64,000 nucleotides of DNA from Macrosoma leucophasiata (GCA_036365455.1 JAWQUS010000007.1:16136001-16200000); one strand, 5' to 3'; counted from the stretch's first letter, positions 23,650-36,611 are shown. Numbers and translations are program-made. Notes: a model not told the origin generated them from the sequence alone.

Positions 23650-23683
23650 TATCTAATCAAAGAGATACATTTTAAATATCAGT
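23650..23683 (+). promoter_or_regulatory. CT2 core promoter: TATCTAA and TCAGT
   Basis: TATCTAA (23650-23656) is 31 bp before the A of TCAGT (23679-23683), as in CT1 and CT3. The 5' UTR would be 70 nt. About 90 bp around it is nearly identical to the CT3 promoter. Confidence 0.55.
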
Positions 23684-23750
23684 TAGGGAACGCAGGGCAG
23701 TAGTTTACAATTACTGTGTAAAGGGTGACCTGTCGAGGTGTCAAGCAATC

Positions 23751-26700
23751 ATGTCGGTGCGCCCTTTGTCTCCCGAGTTGGCAGAAAAGGCACGAAATGA
23801 GCTGAATGAAAACGAAAAAACAATAAAAGATGATTTACAACATATTAAAGATTGGGCGGCTAAACAACCTCATTTACGGATAAGGACAGGTATGTCAACT
23901 CCATCAATTATTATTTATGAAAATAATCTACTTCTTTCTTTCTTAGTAATGAATTGATTTAAAGTAGGTAAACTTCAAATAATCAGGTGGAAATAAAAAT
24001 GTCTTATAATTATGACACAGAATTTTATAATTTTAGTGATAATTACAGACAACTTGTGACATTGGTACCTATCTATTGCAATGAAGATAGCGATATCAAA
24101 ATTTAAGGAATCAATATAACTTACTTATATTTAAGTCAACAATGAATTTATAAAATTAGTTTAGGACTATTCAATATAAAACTCTTATAAAATATGATGA
24201 AAGGAACTATTAAATATTATTTTTCTTCACAGATGATCAATGGTTATTGGCATTTCTACGGGGATGCAAGTACAGTTTAGAAAGGACTAAAGAGAAATTA
24301 GATCTATTCTATGCTGTCAGATCTACTGCACCTGATTTATTTCGCGTTAAACATACAGACCCATTATTTATGGAGTTATTAGAACTTGGGTGGGTATTAA
24401 TAAATATTTTTCATGCCTTGTGTGTAATTGAGTTTGGACTGTAAGTCATTGGCTGTATACATCCTACTTTTCTACTTAAAAAAATCAATTCTATTTTAAA
24501 TGCGTCTTCCAGAACATGTTGATCGAAATCATTTAAAATATTTATTTTCCTTGAATTAATACTAAGTCTCTTTTCTGGAGACATCCAATGATTTTAAACA
24601 TGGCATAGAATTCACTTATCTATCTATGTTTAGGGACACTAAAATAGATCATGGCGAGATTTTTACTAAAATTAAAACATGGTCTAAAGTTAACCTTTAG
24701 AACGTTTTAAAGTATTTCTACCTCACCAACATCGTAAGTCTGAATGACAATTAATTACAAGTAGGTATATGATTAAATGGCAATTGCTATTGGAATAAAA
24801 ATCTACTTATTTGTATACAGAGAGTTAAAAATATTTTAAACTAGGTTTTGCCCACAACTTCGTCCGCGAGTATTTTAATCATTACAAATTGTAGCCTATA
24901 TGTTATTCCAATGTATAGCCTATATTACTGTACAGTTTCATCAAAATCCGTCCAATAGTTTTCTCGTGAAAGAGTAACAAAGAACTCACAAACTTTCGCT
25001 TTTAAAATACCTATTAAGTAGGATATGTACTCGGAAATATTCTACAGGTTATCAAGATAATTCCAAAGCTATTTTGAACTTGGACCTCGGACTTTGGACT
25101 TGGCGTGGTTTTTGTGATAAATAGAAAAATATTTAGATTTATAAGGTTTTGAATCAGGCAAACAAACATGTCGGCAGAAACATTTGCAGAAACAATGAGC
25201 AATTATAGTCAAAAGTAAAAAAAATAGAATTAAAAAAAAGATTTTAGTTTATTTTGCAGTGCTACGATACAGTGATAGTAACTTGTGTAATTTACCTTCT
25301 TTCAGAGTAATAATAGTTTTGCCTAAGACTGCTGCACCAGATGCACCAAGAGTACTTTTATTCCGATCTGGCGCGTATGATCCTGCTAAATATCATATGG
25401 CAGACATCATGTCAGTTTCGAGTGTGATACAAAAGGTAAAATGCTTTATTTTTGAAACAAAAACTTATATTAGCTATGAATTCAACTCAATAATAGGTAT
25501 TTCCTCTCGACAGTGTGCGAGGCCTCAAAAATTTGGTAATTTAATGAAATATTTTTGTATCGCTAACTGAGGTTAGGTACGTCTATTCATTATATGTGTA
25601 AAGAGATGTGAAAATAGGTTTTACCATCAGTAGAGCTATGTCCCGGTTTAGTTTATTGTCCTTGTTTCATAGTAAATATCCTAGCTAGAGGGATGCACGA
25701 TGCAATGGAAGCGAGGTAATGCATAAAAAAACTGCGAAAACGAAATAAAAAATATATGTGAATTAAAAAAAAAATCTCGTATTCATTTGCAAAATATACG
25801 CAAAATACTTAATAAAGGTACCTACTTTTACACTAAAAGTCTGTAAAAGTTGTTTTGAGTACCTTTTCTTGATGAATAGATTTTCAGGAATTGTATCCTG
25901 ATCCTGAAAATCTAACTAAGAATATACGACAATGTCTCAATTTTACAACTTAATATGTGTACGTACAGTACCTATCTTAAGACAGGTAATATTTTAATAT
26001 TTACGAATGAAAATTACTTACTTTTATAGCTTCTATTCCTGGAAGACGACAACACCGTAGTAGCCGGATCACAATCCGTACTCGACTTGGAGAATGTCAC
26101 AGTGGCTCATTATTTACAATTTTCACCCCTGCAAATGAAAAAGATGGTGGTCGCATCACAGGTGACTATCCTTTCTATTTAAATTTTATACAGTATGACA
26201 CGGAATACAGGCATTGCTGACAGGAATTGAAACAAGATCGAAATCTGTCGAATAAAAAAAAACCTAGAAAAAAATAATGTTTAATTTATGATAGACTAGC
26301 TGTACTAGTAGCTACCCGACGCACGTTGCTACGCCATCAACTAAAATAATAATAAAATAACGATACGAATATTAAAAATACTTGCTACTCTGCAGAGTCT
26401 GCAGCGCCCCCGATCGCGAGCAAACCGTCTCCGTGGAAAAATAAAATTTTCATAATAATCGGTCCAGTAGTTTTTGAGTTCATCGATGACATACAGAATA
26501 CAGACGAACATTCAGTTTTATACATATATAGATTTATGTCAGCTGTTCGAGAATTTATCACGACTGCTAAGTATTCAACTTGATAATTTGTTTATTTCAA
26601 TGAAAAAATGACGTTATTTGAAAGGTGCTTATTTTTCTGCAGATAGCAATAAATCAGGTCAACTATAATTAAAGTATTTTCCTATTTGTAATTTGCAATA

Positions 26701-29700
26701 AACTTTCTTTTATAGTTAACTGAGACGTAATAGCCGATGATCGCGTCTTTATTTGTGGGATTCGGTTTAAAAGAATATTCCTTATCGTAGCAATGATGAT
26801 ACTCTTTCATATTAGCTATTACGGAAAATTAGATTAAAATATTGCATTGAACATTGAACAAGAGAGTTCTGAAATAACATAACTTCTCATTTACATAAAA
26901 TAGTTGAAACTCTGAACTCTATTATGACAAAGGTTATCTTTGTAATTCTTTAGATTATTTATATCATTTTGAAAGAAATTACCTGCTATCTTCACATAAT
27001 TTGAGCTAAAAACTCCACTTCATTCATCAGGCTTGTAAGCAAAATCTTTTACAGTTTCAGCAATTCTTTGGTGAAATGATCTTCCCCTGATTATATTTCA
27101 CTATAACTCTCCATCTTTTTTTTTCGTATGTATGTATGTATGTATCTTCACGCCAGGTCCCTAACGGGGTAGGCAGAGAGTGTAGAGCGCCAGATATCCC
27201 GGTTCAGACAAACCTCTCGTGCCTCGTCTACCTTCATCATTCTCTTCATACATGCACGCCGATTCCTAAGACTTTTGACCCCACCATCAGACAGAACACT
27301 TTTTTTTCGTTCTCTTCAATAAACTGTCCTATCTTATTTGTCTGATGTCAATAAGTATAATTTCATAGCTGTGTCCGCGACTTTTTTTAACATTTTTAAA
27401 TTTGACTTTTGTGTTGTAGGATGCAGCACCTTTACGCTTCAAGGGAGCACATTATATCAACACACCAGCGGGGTTCGAGACAGTATTCAATGCTGTCAAA
27501 GGTTTTCTCAATGAGAAAAATAAATCTAGGGTTGGTATGAATTTTGTGAATAGTGTAATTATCCTACATACGGTTTCATAATACCTACAATCAGACAGAC
27601 CTGACTCATTTTTTATAGAAAACAACTTCGTCTGATGATTATGACCTCTCGGAAGGTGAAATTAGGGTCAAATTGGAGTACATTAGCCCCAGTCATATAA
27701 ACACAAATAACCGTTTTTGAGAAAATGTACTTTTTTTGTCGGTAAATTTCCCGACTGCAGAATAACATTTAGAAGAAAATTTTGGTCTGATACGATAACT
27801 AAGGCTAAGTTGCACCAAGATATTCGTTAAAGTTAAAGTTATTGCAACATTTTACATTTTTCTCTTACTTAAAGAAATCTAAGTCTGAAGAGTGATATGA
27901 ATCTTGGTGCAACCCAGGCTAAGTACGTAACATTTTAAAACTTCGAAGAAAGTAACTAAAATTATAAAACACTGCCTGACCCGGCAAACTTCGTATTGCC
28001 TCAGAATGAAATAATGTGTCAAAGGTTTGATAGATACGGACTATTTGTATGGGAAAATGAAATTGTGGTTTTTACTATTTCCCTTCAATTTTTTCATATT
28101 TTCTTACCTTTAAAACCTTCCCTGGGATTCCAGAAATAAATCAAAACTAAAATTAACCAAATCGGTCCAGCCGTTCTCGAGTTTTAACGAGACTAACGAA
28201 CAACAATTGATTTTTATATATATAGATTGAAATAAAAAAAAACACATGACTCCCATTTGACTTTGACTAATTTACTCCAATTTGAATCCTAGTATTACCT
28301 CCTAAGGTGAACAGCTCTATAATTCGTGTATGCAAGGTTCTCAGGTACCTATTTGAATTGAGTGGTCCGCAATTCTTCATAAGCCTCTGTATAGTTTATG
28401 CTTCTATGTTCACGTGGATGGTAAGTAAGAATACTGCAACCTTAAGACATCTGTTGAGGCTTAAGTTGTTTTGCCTCTATGATACTAATTACTTTGCCAT
28501 ACATTACCATCCAGGATTTGGTTAATGGTGACGACCCCATCGCCCGCTAGCGGAAGAATTCTCTTCTAGTGGAGGGGAATTCTTCCTCTAGTACAGTCAG
28601 TCCGATCAATGGCGATCAATTGCGGTCAAACCATGGCGGTAGGAGTATCCGGGATGGGCAGTAGCGTCCCGTGATAAAATTGCCGCCACTGCGATTGCCA
28701 ATCCGTTTGCCAAGCGTGGCGATTAAGGCAATCACCCCATGTATCACACAAAAACACAACGGCCCCTAGTCCCCGGTAGCTCCGCTATTCCTGACCATGG
28801 TGGTACCGGTCATGGTAACGGCGGGGCAGGGGGTGCTAAGAATCACGGGGAGATGCCAGGGTACCACACCCGACGGCAACTGACCCTGGCAACATACAAC
28901 GTACGGACGCTGCGGACTGACGAGAAAGTCATGGAACTGGAGGAAGAATTGAGCGGGTTACGATGGCACATTGTAGGGTTATCGGAAGTCCGAAGACAGG
29001 GGGAGGACTCGATAACCCTCAAGTCTGGTAACCTGCTCTATTTCCGGGAGGGCGAACAACTGTCCCAGGGTGGTGTCGGGTTCATCGTCCACAAGTCCCT
29101 CGTGAACAACGTTGTCAAAATCGAGAGTGTGTCGTCGAGGGTGGCGTACCTTATACTCAGAATAACCAAACCTGTATGACCTACAGCTAATAAGCTGTAG
29201 GTCATACAGGTCTACGCCCCGACCTCCGCACACTCCGACGATGAGGTAGAAACTATGTATGAGGACATCTCCAGAGCCATACATAGTTCTAAGACCCACT
29301 ACAACGTTGTCATGGGGGATTTCAACGCGAAATTGGGCGTTCGAGGTGATCATGAGCTGAAAGTGGGACGATTTGGATATGGGCGACGAAACACCAGGGG
29401 CCAGACTCTGGCTGACTTCATGGAGAAAGAGAGCCTCTACATGATGAACTCTTTCTTCAGGAAGCGGGAGTGCGGGAGAAGTGCGGAGTGCGGGAGAAGT
29501 GGACCTGGATCAGTCCTGACGGTGCAACTAAAAATGAGATAGACTTCATTATGTCCACGAAGCGATATATTCAGTGATGTCTCTGTGATCAATTCGGTCA
29601 AAACCGGCAGCGATCACCGAATGGTTAGAGGCACACTGAATATTAATGTCAAGCTGGAAAGATCCCGGCTAATGAAGTCTACGCTCCGACCAGCACCTGC

Positions 29701-32700
29701 CCAAATCCAAAACCCCGAGAGCTTCCAACTCCAACTTCAAAATCACTTCGCAGGCATTCGAAGTGATTGCGTAGATGTGGACGAATACAACAACAGGTTT
29801 GTGGAATCTGTCCGTACGGCTGGGTCTAAATACTTTAAGACCCGCCACACAAGCAAGACCAAGAATATCTCCGACTCAACTCTCAAGCTCATGGATGAGA
29901 GGCGCGGTATGGTTCTGAAGTCCTCTGAAGATGCTTTAGTGTATAGGCGGCTCAACAGACAGATCTCAAAGTCACTGACTCGCGACCTTCGGCAGTTTAA
30001 TACTGACAGTATTAAAACGGCCATAGAGCGGAACAAGGGCTCCAAAGTGTTCGCCAAAGATATGTCTTTAGGGCAGAGCTGCCTGACTAAGCTGAAGACA
30101 AAGGACGACAGAATCGTATCGTCGAAACCTGAGCTTGCGGAAGAGATCGAGCGGTTCTACGGACAGTTGTACGCGACAGCGCGACCACCTGTTAACAGTC
30201 CGGCAGCAGATCCTAGAGCCGGACTGACCCGACACTACACCGAAGATATCCCGGACGTCAGTCTAGACGAGATTAGTACGGCTCTCAAACAGCTGAAAAA
30301 CAACAGGGCGCCGGGTGATGACGGAATAACTTCGGAACTCCTGAAAGCGGGTGGAAGGCCAGTATTAGAAGCTCTTCAGTCGATGTTCAATTCCGTCATA
30401 TCCGAGGGCAAAACGCCACAGGCGTGGCACAAAAGTGTGGTGGTACTGTTCTTTAAAAAGGGTGACAATACCCTTCTTAAAAACTATAGGCCCATCGCAC
30501 TTCTAAGTCACGTCTATAAGCTGTTTTCGAGAGTGATTACGAACCGTCTATCTCGCAGACTCGACGACTTCCAGCCTCCCGAACAAGCCGGGTTCCGTAA
30601 AGGTTTTAGCACCATAGACCACATACACACGCTGCAGGTCATACAGAAGACAGAAGAGTATAACCAGCCCTTATGTTTAGCGTTTGTGGACTATGAGAAA
30701 GCCTTCGATTCGGTCGAGATTTGGGATGTGCTACAGTCTCTCCAGAGGTGCCAAGTCGACTACCGATACATCGAGGTGCTCAGGAGCTTGTACGAAAACG
30801 CCACTATGTCGGTTCGCCTTCAAGACCAGATCTCGAAACCTATCCAACTGCAGCGAGGTGTGAGACAGGGAGATGTCATATCTCCGAAACTGTTCACCGC
30901 TGCATTGGAAGATGTCTTCAAGCTTCTGGACTGGAACGGACTCGGCATCAAGTTTATTAACGGCGAGTACATCTCCCACCTCCGATTTGCGGATGATATC
31001 GTAGTCATGGCTGAGACCCTGGCAGACCTTGGCACAATGCTCAATGGCCTCAATAGAGCCTCCCAACGAGTGGGCCTTAAAATGAACATGGACAAGACGA
31101 AGATTATGTCGAATGTCCTTGTTACGCCCACTCCTGTTATGGTCGAGGGTACTACACTCGAAGTTGTTGACGATTATGTATACCTGGGACAAACGGTCCA
31201 GTTAGGTAGGTCCAACTTCGAGAAAGAGGTCAATCGCCGAATCCAACTCGGATGGGCAGCGTTCGGGAAGCTGCGTTATATCTTCTCTTCCAACTTACCG
31301 CAGTGTCTGGAGAAGAAGGTCTTTGACCAGTGTGTGTTGCCAGTGATGACATACGGAACCGAAACGTGGTCTCTCACTATGGGCCTCATTAGAAGGCTCA
31401 AGGTCACTCAGAGAGCAATGGAGAGGGCTATGCTCAGAGTTTCTCTGCGAGATCGAATCAGAAATGAGGAGATCCGCATGAGAACCAAAGTAACCGACAT
31501 AGCCCACCGAATAGCGAAACTGAAGTGGCAGTGGGCAGGGCACATAGCTCGCAGAATTGACGGCCGTTGGGGCAGAAGAGTTCTAGAGTGGCGACCACGT
31601 ACCGGAAAACGAAGCGTAGGCAGGCCCCCCACGAGGTAGACCGACGACCTGGTGAAGGTCGCGGGCAATCGCTGGATGAGGGCGGTCCGGGACCATTCGT
31701 TGCGGCATTCTTTGGGGGAAGCCTTTGTTCAGCAGTGGACGTCTTTTGGCTGAAATGATGATGATGATGACATTACCATCTAACCGGAACACGATGCCAT
31801 GGAAAACTACCATTTAGCGGTAGATCGATTTTGTTTGTGGCAACTAGGATTTTGTAATTCATTTCGTAGTATCAGAAATATTCCTGATATCAGTTTCAAT
31901 AATAATATTATACGACTTTTAAATTGCCTAAATAATTGTCCCCAAATTCGTAGTTAGTTAAACGGTTACCTCGTATCGGCAAGCGCATCGTAGGACGTCC
32001 ACCTGTAAGATGGACCGACGACCTTGTCGAGGCTGTAGGTACCCGCTGGATGCACGTCGCTTCCGATCGGTCGGCATGGAGGACATTGGGGGAGGCCTAT
32101 GTTCAGCAGTGGACGTCCTATGTCTGATATGATGATATAAACGGTTTGGACGAATATCCACTATTTGAAAGTATTTATTCTTTATTTCCAGTTGTACGTG
32201 CATAACAAGAACTTTGATGAATTGTACAAACATATCCCAAAAGAGATATTGCCAGCGGAATATGGTGGCAATGCGGGTACTATACAAGAAAATATAGGTA
32301 ATTACACATTTTTCAAAAACAATCTAGTTTTCTATATAGATTCTATTACTTATAAGTGACTCGTGGTCCGCCTCGGCTTCCCATGCGTGCTATTACCTAC
32401 ATTACTCACAGATAATTGTGGCTGTCAGATAATAAACAAATAATTAGCAATAAATTGAGATTACTCCTATCTTTCAAGTTGGATCTCACTGCACTCGGTG
32501 TGTAAAGTTTGAGTAAAATCAGTTAAGTAGTTTGAGGGTCCACCGCGGACAAACAAAGTGACGCGTAATTTTTATTTAAGTAACTAGCTGACCCGGCAAT
32601 CTTCGTATTGCCTGAGAATGAAATAATGTGTCAAAGGTTTGATAGATACTGGCGTGATTCAAAATAGGAAACTGTTAAATAAATAGAGCTTATAGGTATA

Positions 32701-33596
32701 GCACATTACAAAATATTCTGGCCATGATCACCAAAAATATCAACTTTTAGTGGGTAGTTATGGTCTTTGTAGGTTCGCTCGGTTCAGCAGCAAATACCTA
32801 CCGACTTATAAACAATTTTTGTAGCTAAAAAACGAGAATTCGCAGTTAAATGTTGAATTCAAACAACCGTCGATTGAACAATTATTATTATGATAGCTTC
32901 TTTTTTGTTGCTCCAGTTTTTGCACAAAACAGTTAAAGACGTGTATTACACGCGGATGACAGTCGCGCTCGAATTCAGCTGGTTCCGACCGAGACACCGT
33001 GTCGGCGAGCGGTGTCTATGTGTGCATTGCTCGAGCGCGGTTTGTATGTTCTGTAAACTTCTGTACAAATTAGAGAGAGAGATTGACTTCTGTACCTTTC
33101 TGTTCTGTGGTTAAGCCGTCGGTCCTAAGCCAGATCACTCTCCGGTCGTGCCTATTTGCCATCCCACTGGGATATGAGAGTGAGGAAATAAAGAATGCAT
33201 CGTGTTTACACTTGTATAGGTACTATAATGCCTCGGCTGCAGTTGGTTAATTTCCGTTCAGATTGGCCGCCGTGACCGAAATTTGAGACCCTGGACCGCC
33301 GGAGGTCCCGCGATTTACAAGAAGTTAGACTTGACATAATTTGCTAAATTCCTTTTACAGAAACACAGAGTCTTTAGAAGTTTTAATATTCTGACATAAT
33401 GTAACAAATTATTTGTAATGTAGATACTAATTTGTTTTAAACAGATTACTGGAAAGAACAAATCGCTAAACACGACGAGTGGTTGAAGGAAGACGAGCAG
33501 TTCGGCACGGACGAGTCGAAGAGGCCCGGCAAACCGAAGACCGCTGAAGAGATGTTTGGAATCGAGGGATCCTTCAGGCAACTTGAGTTCGATTAA
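23751..33596 (+). CDS. CT2: CRAL-TRIO domain protein, 7 exons, 308 aa
   Basis: Coding exons are 23751-23889, 24233-24389, 25306-25435, 26030-26161, 27420-27530, 32192-32297 and 33445-33596; they join in frame to 308 codons and TAA. N domain: [20 protein letters not shown] and [20 protein letters not shown]. Lipid-binding domain: [19 protein letters not shown], then [19 protein letters not shown], and LPAEYGGNAG. The end is FRQLEFD. The exon 5 donor must be the GT of GTTGGT; the GTATGA four bases downstream, matching the CT1 donor, would shift the frame. Intron 5 (4.66 kb) contains a complete-length but broken RTE LINE. CT2 is the closest relative of CT3 and the coding gene of tandem unit 1. 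The role is probably ligand transfer in the cytosol; the ligand is unknown. Confidence 0.92.
24840..25015 (+). repeat. Interspersed repeat fragment in CT2 intron 2
   Basis: Runs from TTTTGCCCACAACTTCGTCC through TCATCAAAATCCGTCCAATA to AAAGAACTCACAAACTTTCG. A degraded counterpart is in CT3 intron 2 (about 39100-39250), so it predates the duplication. Confidence 0.5.
26285..26540 (+). repeat. Interspersed repeat in CT2 intron 4
   Basis: GACTAGCTGTACTAGTAGCT followed by ACCCGACGCACGTTGCTACG, and an end with ATCGGTCCAGTAGTTTTTGA and a TATATATAGATT tail. It belongs with the family B-like group; the corresponding point of CT3 intron 4 lacks it. Confidence 0.5.
27125..27305 (-). repeat. Family C LINE 3'-end fragment in CT2 intron 4
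   Basis: ATGTATGTATGTATC, then TTCACGCCAGGTCCCTAACG, GGGTAGGCAGAGAGTGTAGA and CATACATGCACGCCGATTCC. It closely matches 9985-10260. Minus-strand coding orientation. Confidence 0.65.
27962..28230 (+). repeat. Interspersed repeat of the CCCGGCAAACTTCGTATTGCC type
   Basis: The same opening is found at 32585 and, reversed, at 51500-51757. The copy runs through AAATCGGTCCAGCCGTTCTC to a TATATATATAGATT end. Confidence 0.55.
28395..28501 (+). repeat. Family A copy, left part, split by the RTE insertion
   Basis: Worn family A sequence (ACATCTGTTGAGGCTTAAG, GCCATACATTACCATC). The right part resumes at 31771 after the RTE. The unbroken counterpart in unit 2 is at about 43610-43800. Confidence 0.7.
28739..29542 (+). 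pseudogene. RTE endonuclease region, disrupted
   Basis: Two overlapping frames (28739-29179 and 29255-29542) carry the apurinic/apyrimidinic endonuclease-like half of the RTE protein. Seen motifs are ATYNVRTLR, IVGLSEVRRQGED, GGVGFIVHKSLVNNV and VVMGDFNAKLGVRGDHE. In RTE elements this domain nicks the target DNA to prime reverse transcription. The hairpin at 29171-29210 separates the frames; the second fails near a duplicated TGCGGGAGAAG. The natural start may lie at or shortly after 28739. Confidence 0.8.
29585..31639 (+). pseudogene. RTE reverse transcriptase region (long open frame)
   Basis: About 684 codons are open. Visible RT blocks in order: NNRAPGDDGITSELLKAGG; YRPIALLSHVYKLFSRVI; FVDYEKAFDSV (motif A aspartate); QRGVRQGDVISPKLF (motif B); LRFADDIVVM (catalytic FADD); GLKMNMDKTKIM. 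The C-terminal part has the LKWQWAGHIARR and GRPPTR stretch seen in RTE and related LINEs, and stops at TAG where TGG (W) is expected before TDDL. The RT core therefore looks intact, but the protein lacks a joined endonuclease and its C-terminal tail. Confidence 0.9.
31975..32142 (+). mobile_element. Second RTE LINE 3' fragment in CT2 intron 5
   Basis: Encodes IGKRIVGRPPVRWTDDLVEA and a short tail to WTSYV, and ends at GATATGATGAT. This is the C-terminus of a different RTE copy. Its PVRWTDDL shows the residue the main copy has lost (W to stop). Confidence 0.75.
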
Positions 33597-33661
33597 CTTC
33601 GTTACTTATAAGCTTTAGTGTGATTTTGTATGTAATTTTTGTAAAACCTAATATTTGTTTT

Positions 33662-33667
33662 AATAAA
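33662..33667 (+). terminator. CT2 polyadenylation signal
   Basis: AATAAA 65 nt after the CT2 stop codon; the same position relative to the gene is used in CT3. Confidence 0.7.
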
Positions 33668-33857
33668 TTGATCTTTTTTTTCATAATAATCTTAATTAGT
33701 TCTTTAATTTGAAGCCTGTCCTTTTTATATGCTCGAAAGGCTTATTACCCTAAATAGGTTGAGAATAGGTTTTATTGAAGAAAAAATAAAACACTTAAAT
33801 TTGTTATAAGTTGGTTGGGTTGCTCGGCTTGAGCATTTCATGGATGTGCTATTACTA

Positions 33858-35717
33858 AGGTAGGTGCGGCCAATAAGGCCTGTCGGGTAATAAGGCCTAA
33901 GTAACATAAACACAACTTAAAATGATCTCCGCCAACTGAAGTCACAGTCATAGGTAGTTAACAACCATAGATGGCGCCCCAAACTAGTCACGACTCGCTC
34001 ATTCGCATTGCTCCTACCAGTGCGACGTCATTCATCTTGGTCGGCGGACGCTTAGCTTGAATTATAATATAACGGCCGTATCAAACGTAAGTATTTTTTG
34101 TAATCTTATACTTTTCTGTATTATTTTGCAGTTTAATTGTATATTAGTTTATGCTTTGGAGGTTTGTGATGTTGGAATAATATAAATTAGACCATGAAAT
34201 TTTATTTATTAATTTTCTTTACAAAGTGGTCGGCGGTTATTAAGGCCTATAAAATTCGACCATAGGCCTTATTACACTCCTGAGCACGTACAAAGCTGCC
34301 GAAAGGTTCAAAGTACCCAGAAGAACTATACGAAACCACCTTGAGAGCGGCAGTTTTAAAAAAACCAAGCGTCGAAAACCTTTTCTTAGTGACGAACAGG
34401 AGGCTGAGCTTGTGAGGTTTGCTGAAATAGGATTACCTGTTACACCACAGATTCTCCGCCGTTTAGTTTTCAAATTTTGCGAGAAGAATAACATCAAGCA
34501 TCCCTTTATTCAACAAGATAAAGTTTCTGGTAAAGATTGGTTTAAGAAGTTCATGAAGAGACATCCGAATATATCTCGTAGAAAGGCTCAGTTTATGAAC
34601 CCAGCCAGAGCTCGGCCCGGCCAAATTTATCGTAGATGATCATTTCCAGAGATTGAACGAAGTTTATGATAGTTTAGATCTCAAAACTCGTCCTGAGAAG
34701 ATTTTCAACATGGATGAAAAAGGTTGCCGCCTAACGTTACACCACCAGCAGACTGTTTTGGCACAGAAAGGAGCCAAAAGAGCCCATTTACAGTCTTCAG
34801 AACACGCCGAAAGTGTTACCATCGCCGGTTGTGTCAATGCACTTGGTACTAGCATACCACCAATGATAATTTTTAAAGGCAAACGTTTGAAGCCTGATTT
34901 ATATGATAATTTACCACCGGGATCACTAGTTGAGAAATCAGCAAAAGGTTACATGACTAATGAACTGTTCAAAGAGTTTTTGAAACATCTAGCCCGATAC
35001 AAATGTCCAGGAAAGTGCCTCTTAATATTTGACGGGACAGCTTGTCACTTCGACCTATCTATCATAGAAGTTGCTGATTCACTAGACATAGTATTGTACT
35101 GTTTACCATCAAATACAACGCATGAGCTGCAGCCCCTTGACAAAGCTGTTTATCGCTCATTTGAGCATTACTGGGATTCTGAACTTTTGCTTTTCATGGA
35201 ACAAAACCCGGACAAAAAACTCACTAAAGGCACGCTTCAATATTATACTCACAACAGTCTGGTCGAAATGTATGTCACACAATAACATAACAAGCGGTTT
35301 TAGAGCGACTGGTTTGTATCCATTTAATCCGCACGCTATTCCGGAAACAGCCTTTGCTCCATCTGTTTTGACAGAAGTACCAGCTCCTGTAATTGACGGT
35401 GTTGATGTAGAAAATTCGCCATCTCGCGTCTCAATTAGGCCAATGGCCCTCGAGACACCCCAGCCATCGACATCAATGCAAGAACAAAGAATTGATCATA
35501 CCCCAAATAGATCACCTAAAAGATTTTACAGAATGGTTTACGGTAGTTCCAGTTCTGGTGATGAGGAGAATGTGCCCCTGGCTCAATTTAAAAGAACAGC
35601 GTTTAAGCAGCTCATGCCTACACCAGCTAAAAATACTGAAAAGACACCAACAGTCAGAAGAAAGGCAATTATAGAGGAACTCCGGTCATCAAAGACTTAT
35701 TTTATTTTTTATTTACT
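33858..35717 (+). mobile_element. pogo/Tigger/Jerky-type DNA transposon, decayed, right end missing
   Basis: Comparing unit 1 with unit 2 shows this block is present only after CT2. Left of it both units match to about GCTCGGCT..GAGC, and right of it both match from GGAGACCTATCAGCTGTGAT. The left end after CTAAGGTA reads GGTGCGGCCAATAAGGCC, and AAGGCC motifs recur at 33892 and near 34240. The matching right inverted repeat is not present, so the right end was lost. Confidence 0.7.
34283..35717 (+). pseudogene. pogo/Tigger-type transposase pseudogene
   Basis: Domains in order: a CENP-B/psq-like HTH part (YKAAERFKVPRRTIRNHL), an HTH linker (VTPQILRRLVFKFCEKNN, KDWFKKFMKRHP), then the DDE core. 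D1 is in IFNMDEKG, D2 in LLIFDGTACH, and D3 in TTHELQPLDKAVYRSFEHYW. The end is SGFRATGLYPFNPHAIPE. There are at least two frameshifts: near 34615-34625 (the true frame continues AKFIVDDHFQRL) and near 35225-35240 (continuing NIILTTVWSKCMSHNN). There is no start codon. The acidic triad is still legible. The last codons run into host flank where the element is truncated. Confidence 0.85.
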
Positions 35718-36160
35718 TTTGGAGACCTATCAGCTGTGATTCCATGTAAGTTAACCACCTTTTCCTCGAGTGAATACTCTTTCGAAGTCCCTAAGGTTAA
35801 CAAATTTACTGTCCATTCGAAAAATGAATATTTTTATACAATTGAGGTCAAACAACCGTGCTGTTCACATGAGGTCAAAAGAGTCTAGTGCCGCCTTTAT
35901 ACATGTTCACAAAAGCCAGAGGTCAATTGACCTCTCACGTCTAAGTTTTATGCCATGTTGACATAAAATACGGGGCCTTTTTTGTTTTTGTAAAGCTCAA
36001 GTCATGAAGATGAAAATTGACATAATAATGAGGTTGTCGAACAATCCAGCATATTTGAAGACCAAGAACTCTGAAGACAAACTCAAACACTTATTTTATA
36101 CCTACATAATTGGGGGTGATTACCCGTGAACCCACTGGCTTAATCCACGGTGGGTGGACG

Positions 36161-36465
36161 ATGTCCAACGTGGTCTCATCGTCGGGATCGTTTAAGACGT
36201 GGCTTGGACGTCTCCTTTTGGCACGATAAAAAGGATCAATCGCGGCCGCCTTGACGATCGGATCCGGTTGGTGACTCGCGGTGTCAAAATACCTTATGGA
36301 TTCTCTTTTCATGAACTGCGGGATCGTAGGCAAGTTAGTATCAACATGAGTGCCTATGATTCTACGTAAAAAACGATTTTGGATTACCTGTAAAATATGG
36401 AGTGTTTTGTTATTCGTCTGGGCCAACACTGGCAACGTGTATCATAGGTCGTATCTCTGACGATT
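36161..36465 (-). mobile_element. Jockey-type LINE fragment, copy in unit 2
   Basis: Nearly identical to 22525-22830, carried by the tandem duplication. Encodes the same TLHILQVIQNRFLRRIIGTH stretch on the minus strand. Confidence 0.65.
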
Positions 36466-36611
36466 TGCCTGAGATCCAAAATTCTCAGTTTTATTTACAA
36501 GTACCTATTTAATAGAAATTGTTTGAAATATTCATCAGGTACCTACTTTTCACACCTGGTGACGTCGCTGTATCTTTTCAGAGGGATTAAAAATATTTTA
36601 TTTTGAACAGG

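Larger units (their letters stand above)
28512..31770 (+). mobile_element. RTE-clade non-LTR retrotransposon, full length but inactivated
   Basis: The 10-bp direct repeat CATTACCATC at 28502-28511 and 31771-31780 marks the target duplication; unit 2 has the single-copy empty site at about 43730. The element is about 3.26 kb and ends in (ATG)n, as RTE elements do. Its ORF starts around 28739 and includes an AP-type endonuclease (TLATYNVRTLRTDEKVMELE, VMGDFNAKLG) and then the RT. The endonuclease region is broken by an 18-bp inverted duplication (29171-29210), a small tandem duplication near 29470 and a missing base near 29570. A TGG to TAG change near 31638 cuts off the last 35 or so codons. 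It lies within CT2 intron 5, in the sense orientation. Confidence 0.92.
22525..36160 (+). repeat. Tandem duplication unit 1 (CT1 intron 6 to downstream of CT2)
   Basis: The start is the point where CT1 intron 6 begins to match 36161 onward (ATGTCCAACGTGGTCTCATC). The end is where the sequence after CT2 (CCCACGG, TGGGTGGACG) stops matching the sequence after CT3, which ends at 46440. At 36160/36161 the end of one unit is joined to the start of the next, with only CG shared between the ancestral ends. Unit 1 is longer because of an RTE, a Tigger-like element and smaller insertions. Confidence 0.85.

Noticed and set aside
28979..31813. Several minus-strand frames of 76-153 codons
   Set aside because: Shadows of the RTE coding strand; no motifs of their own.
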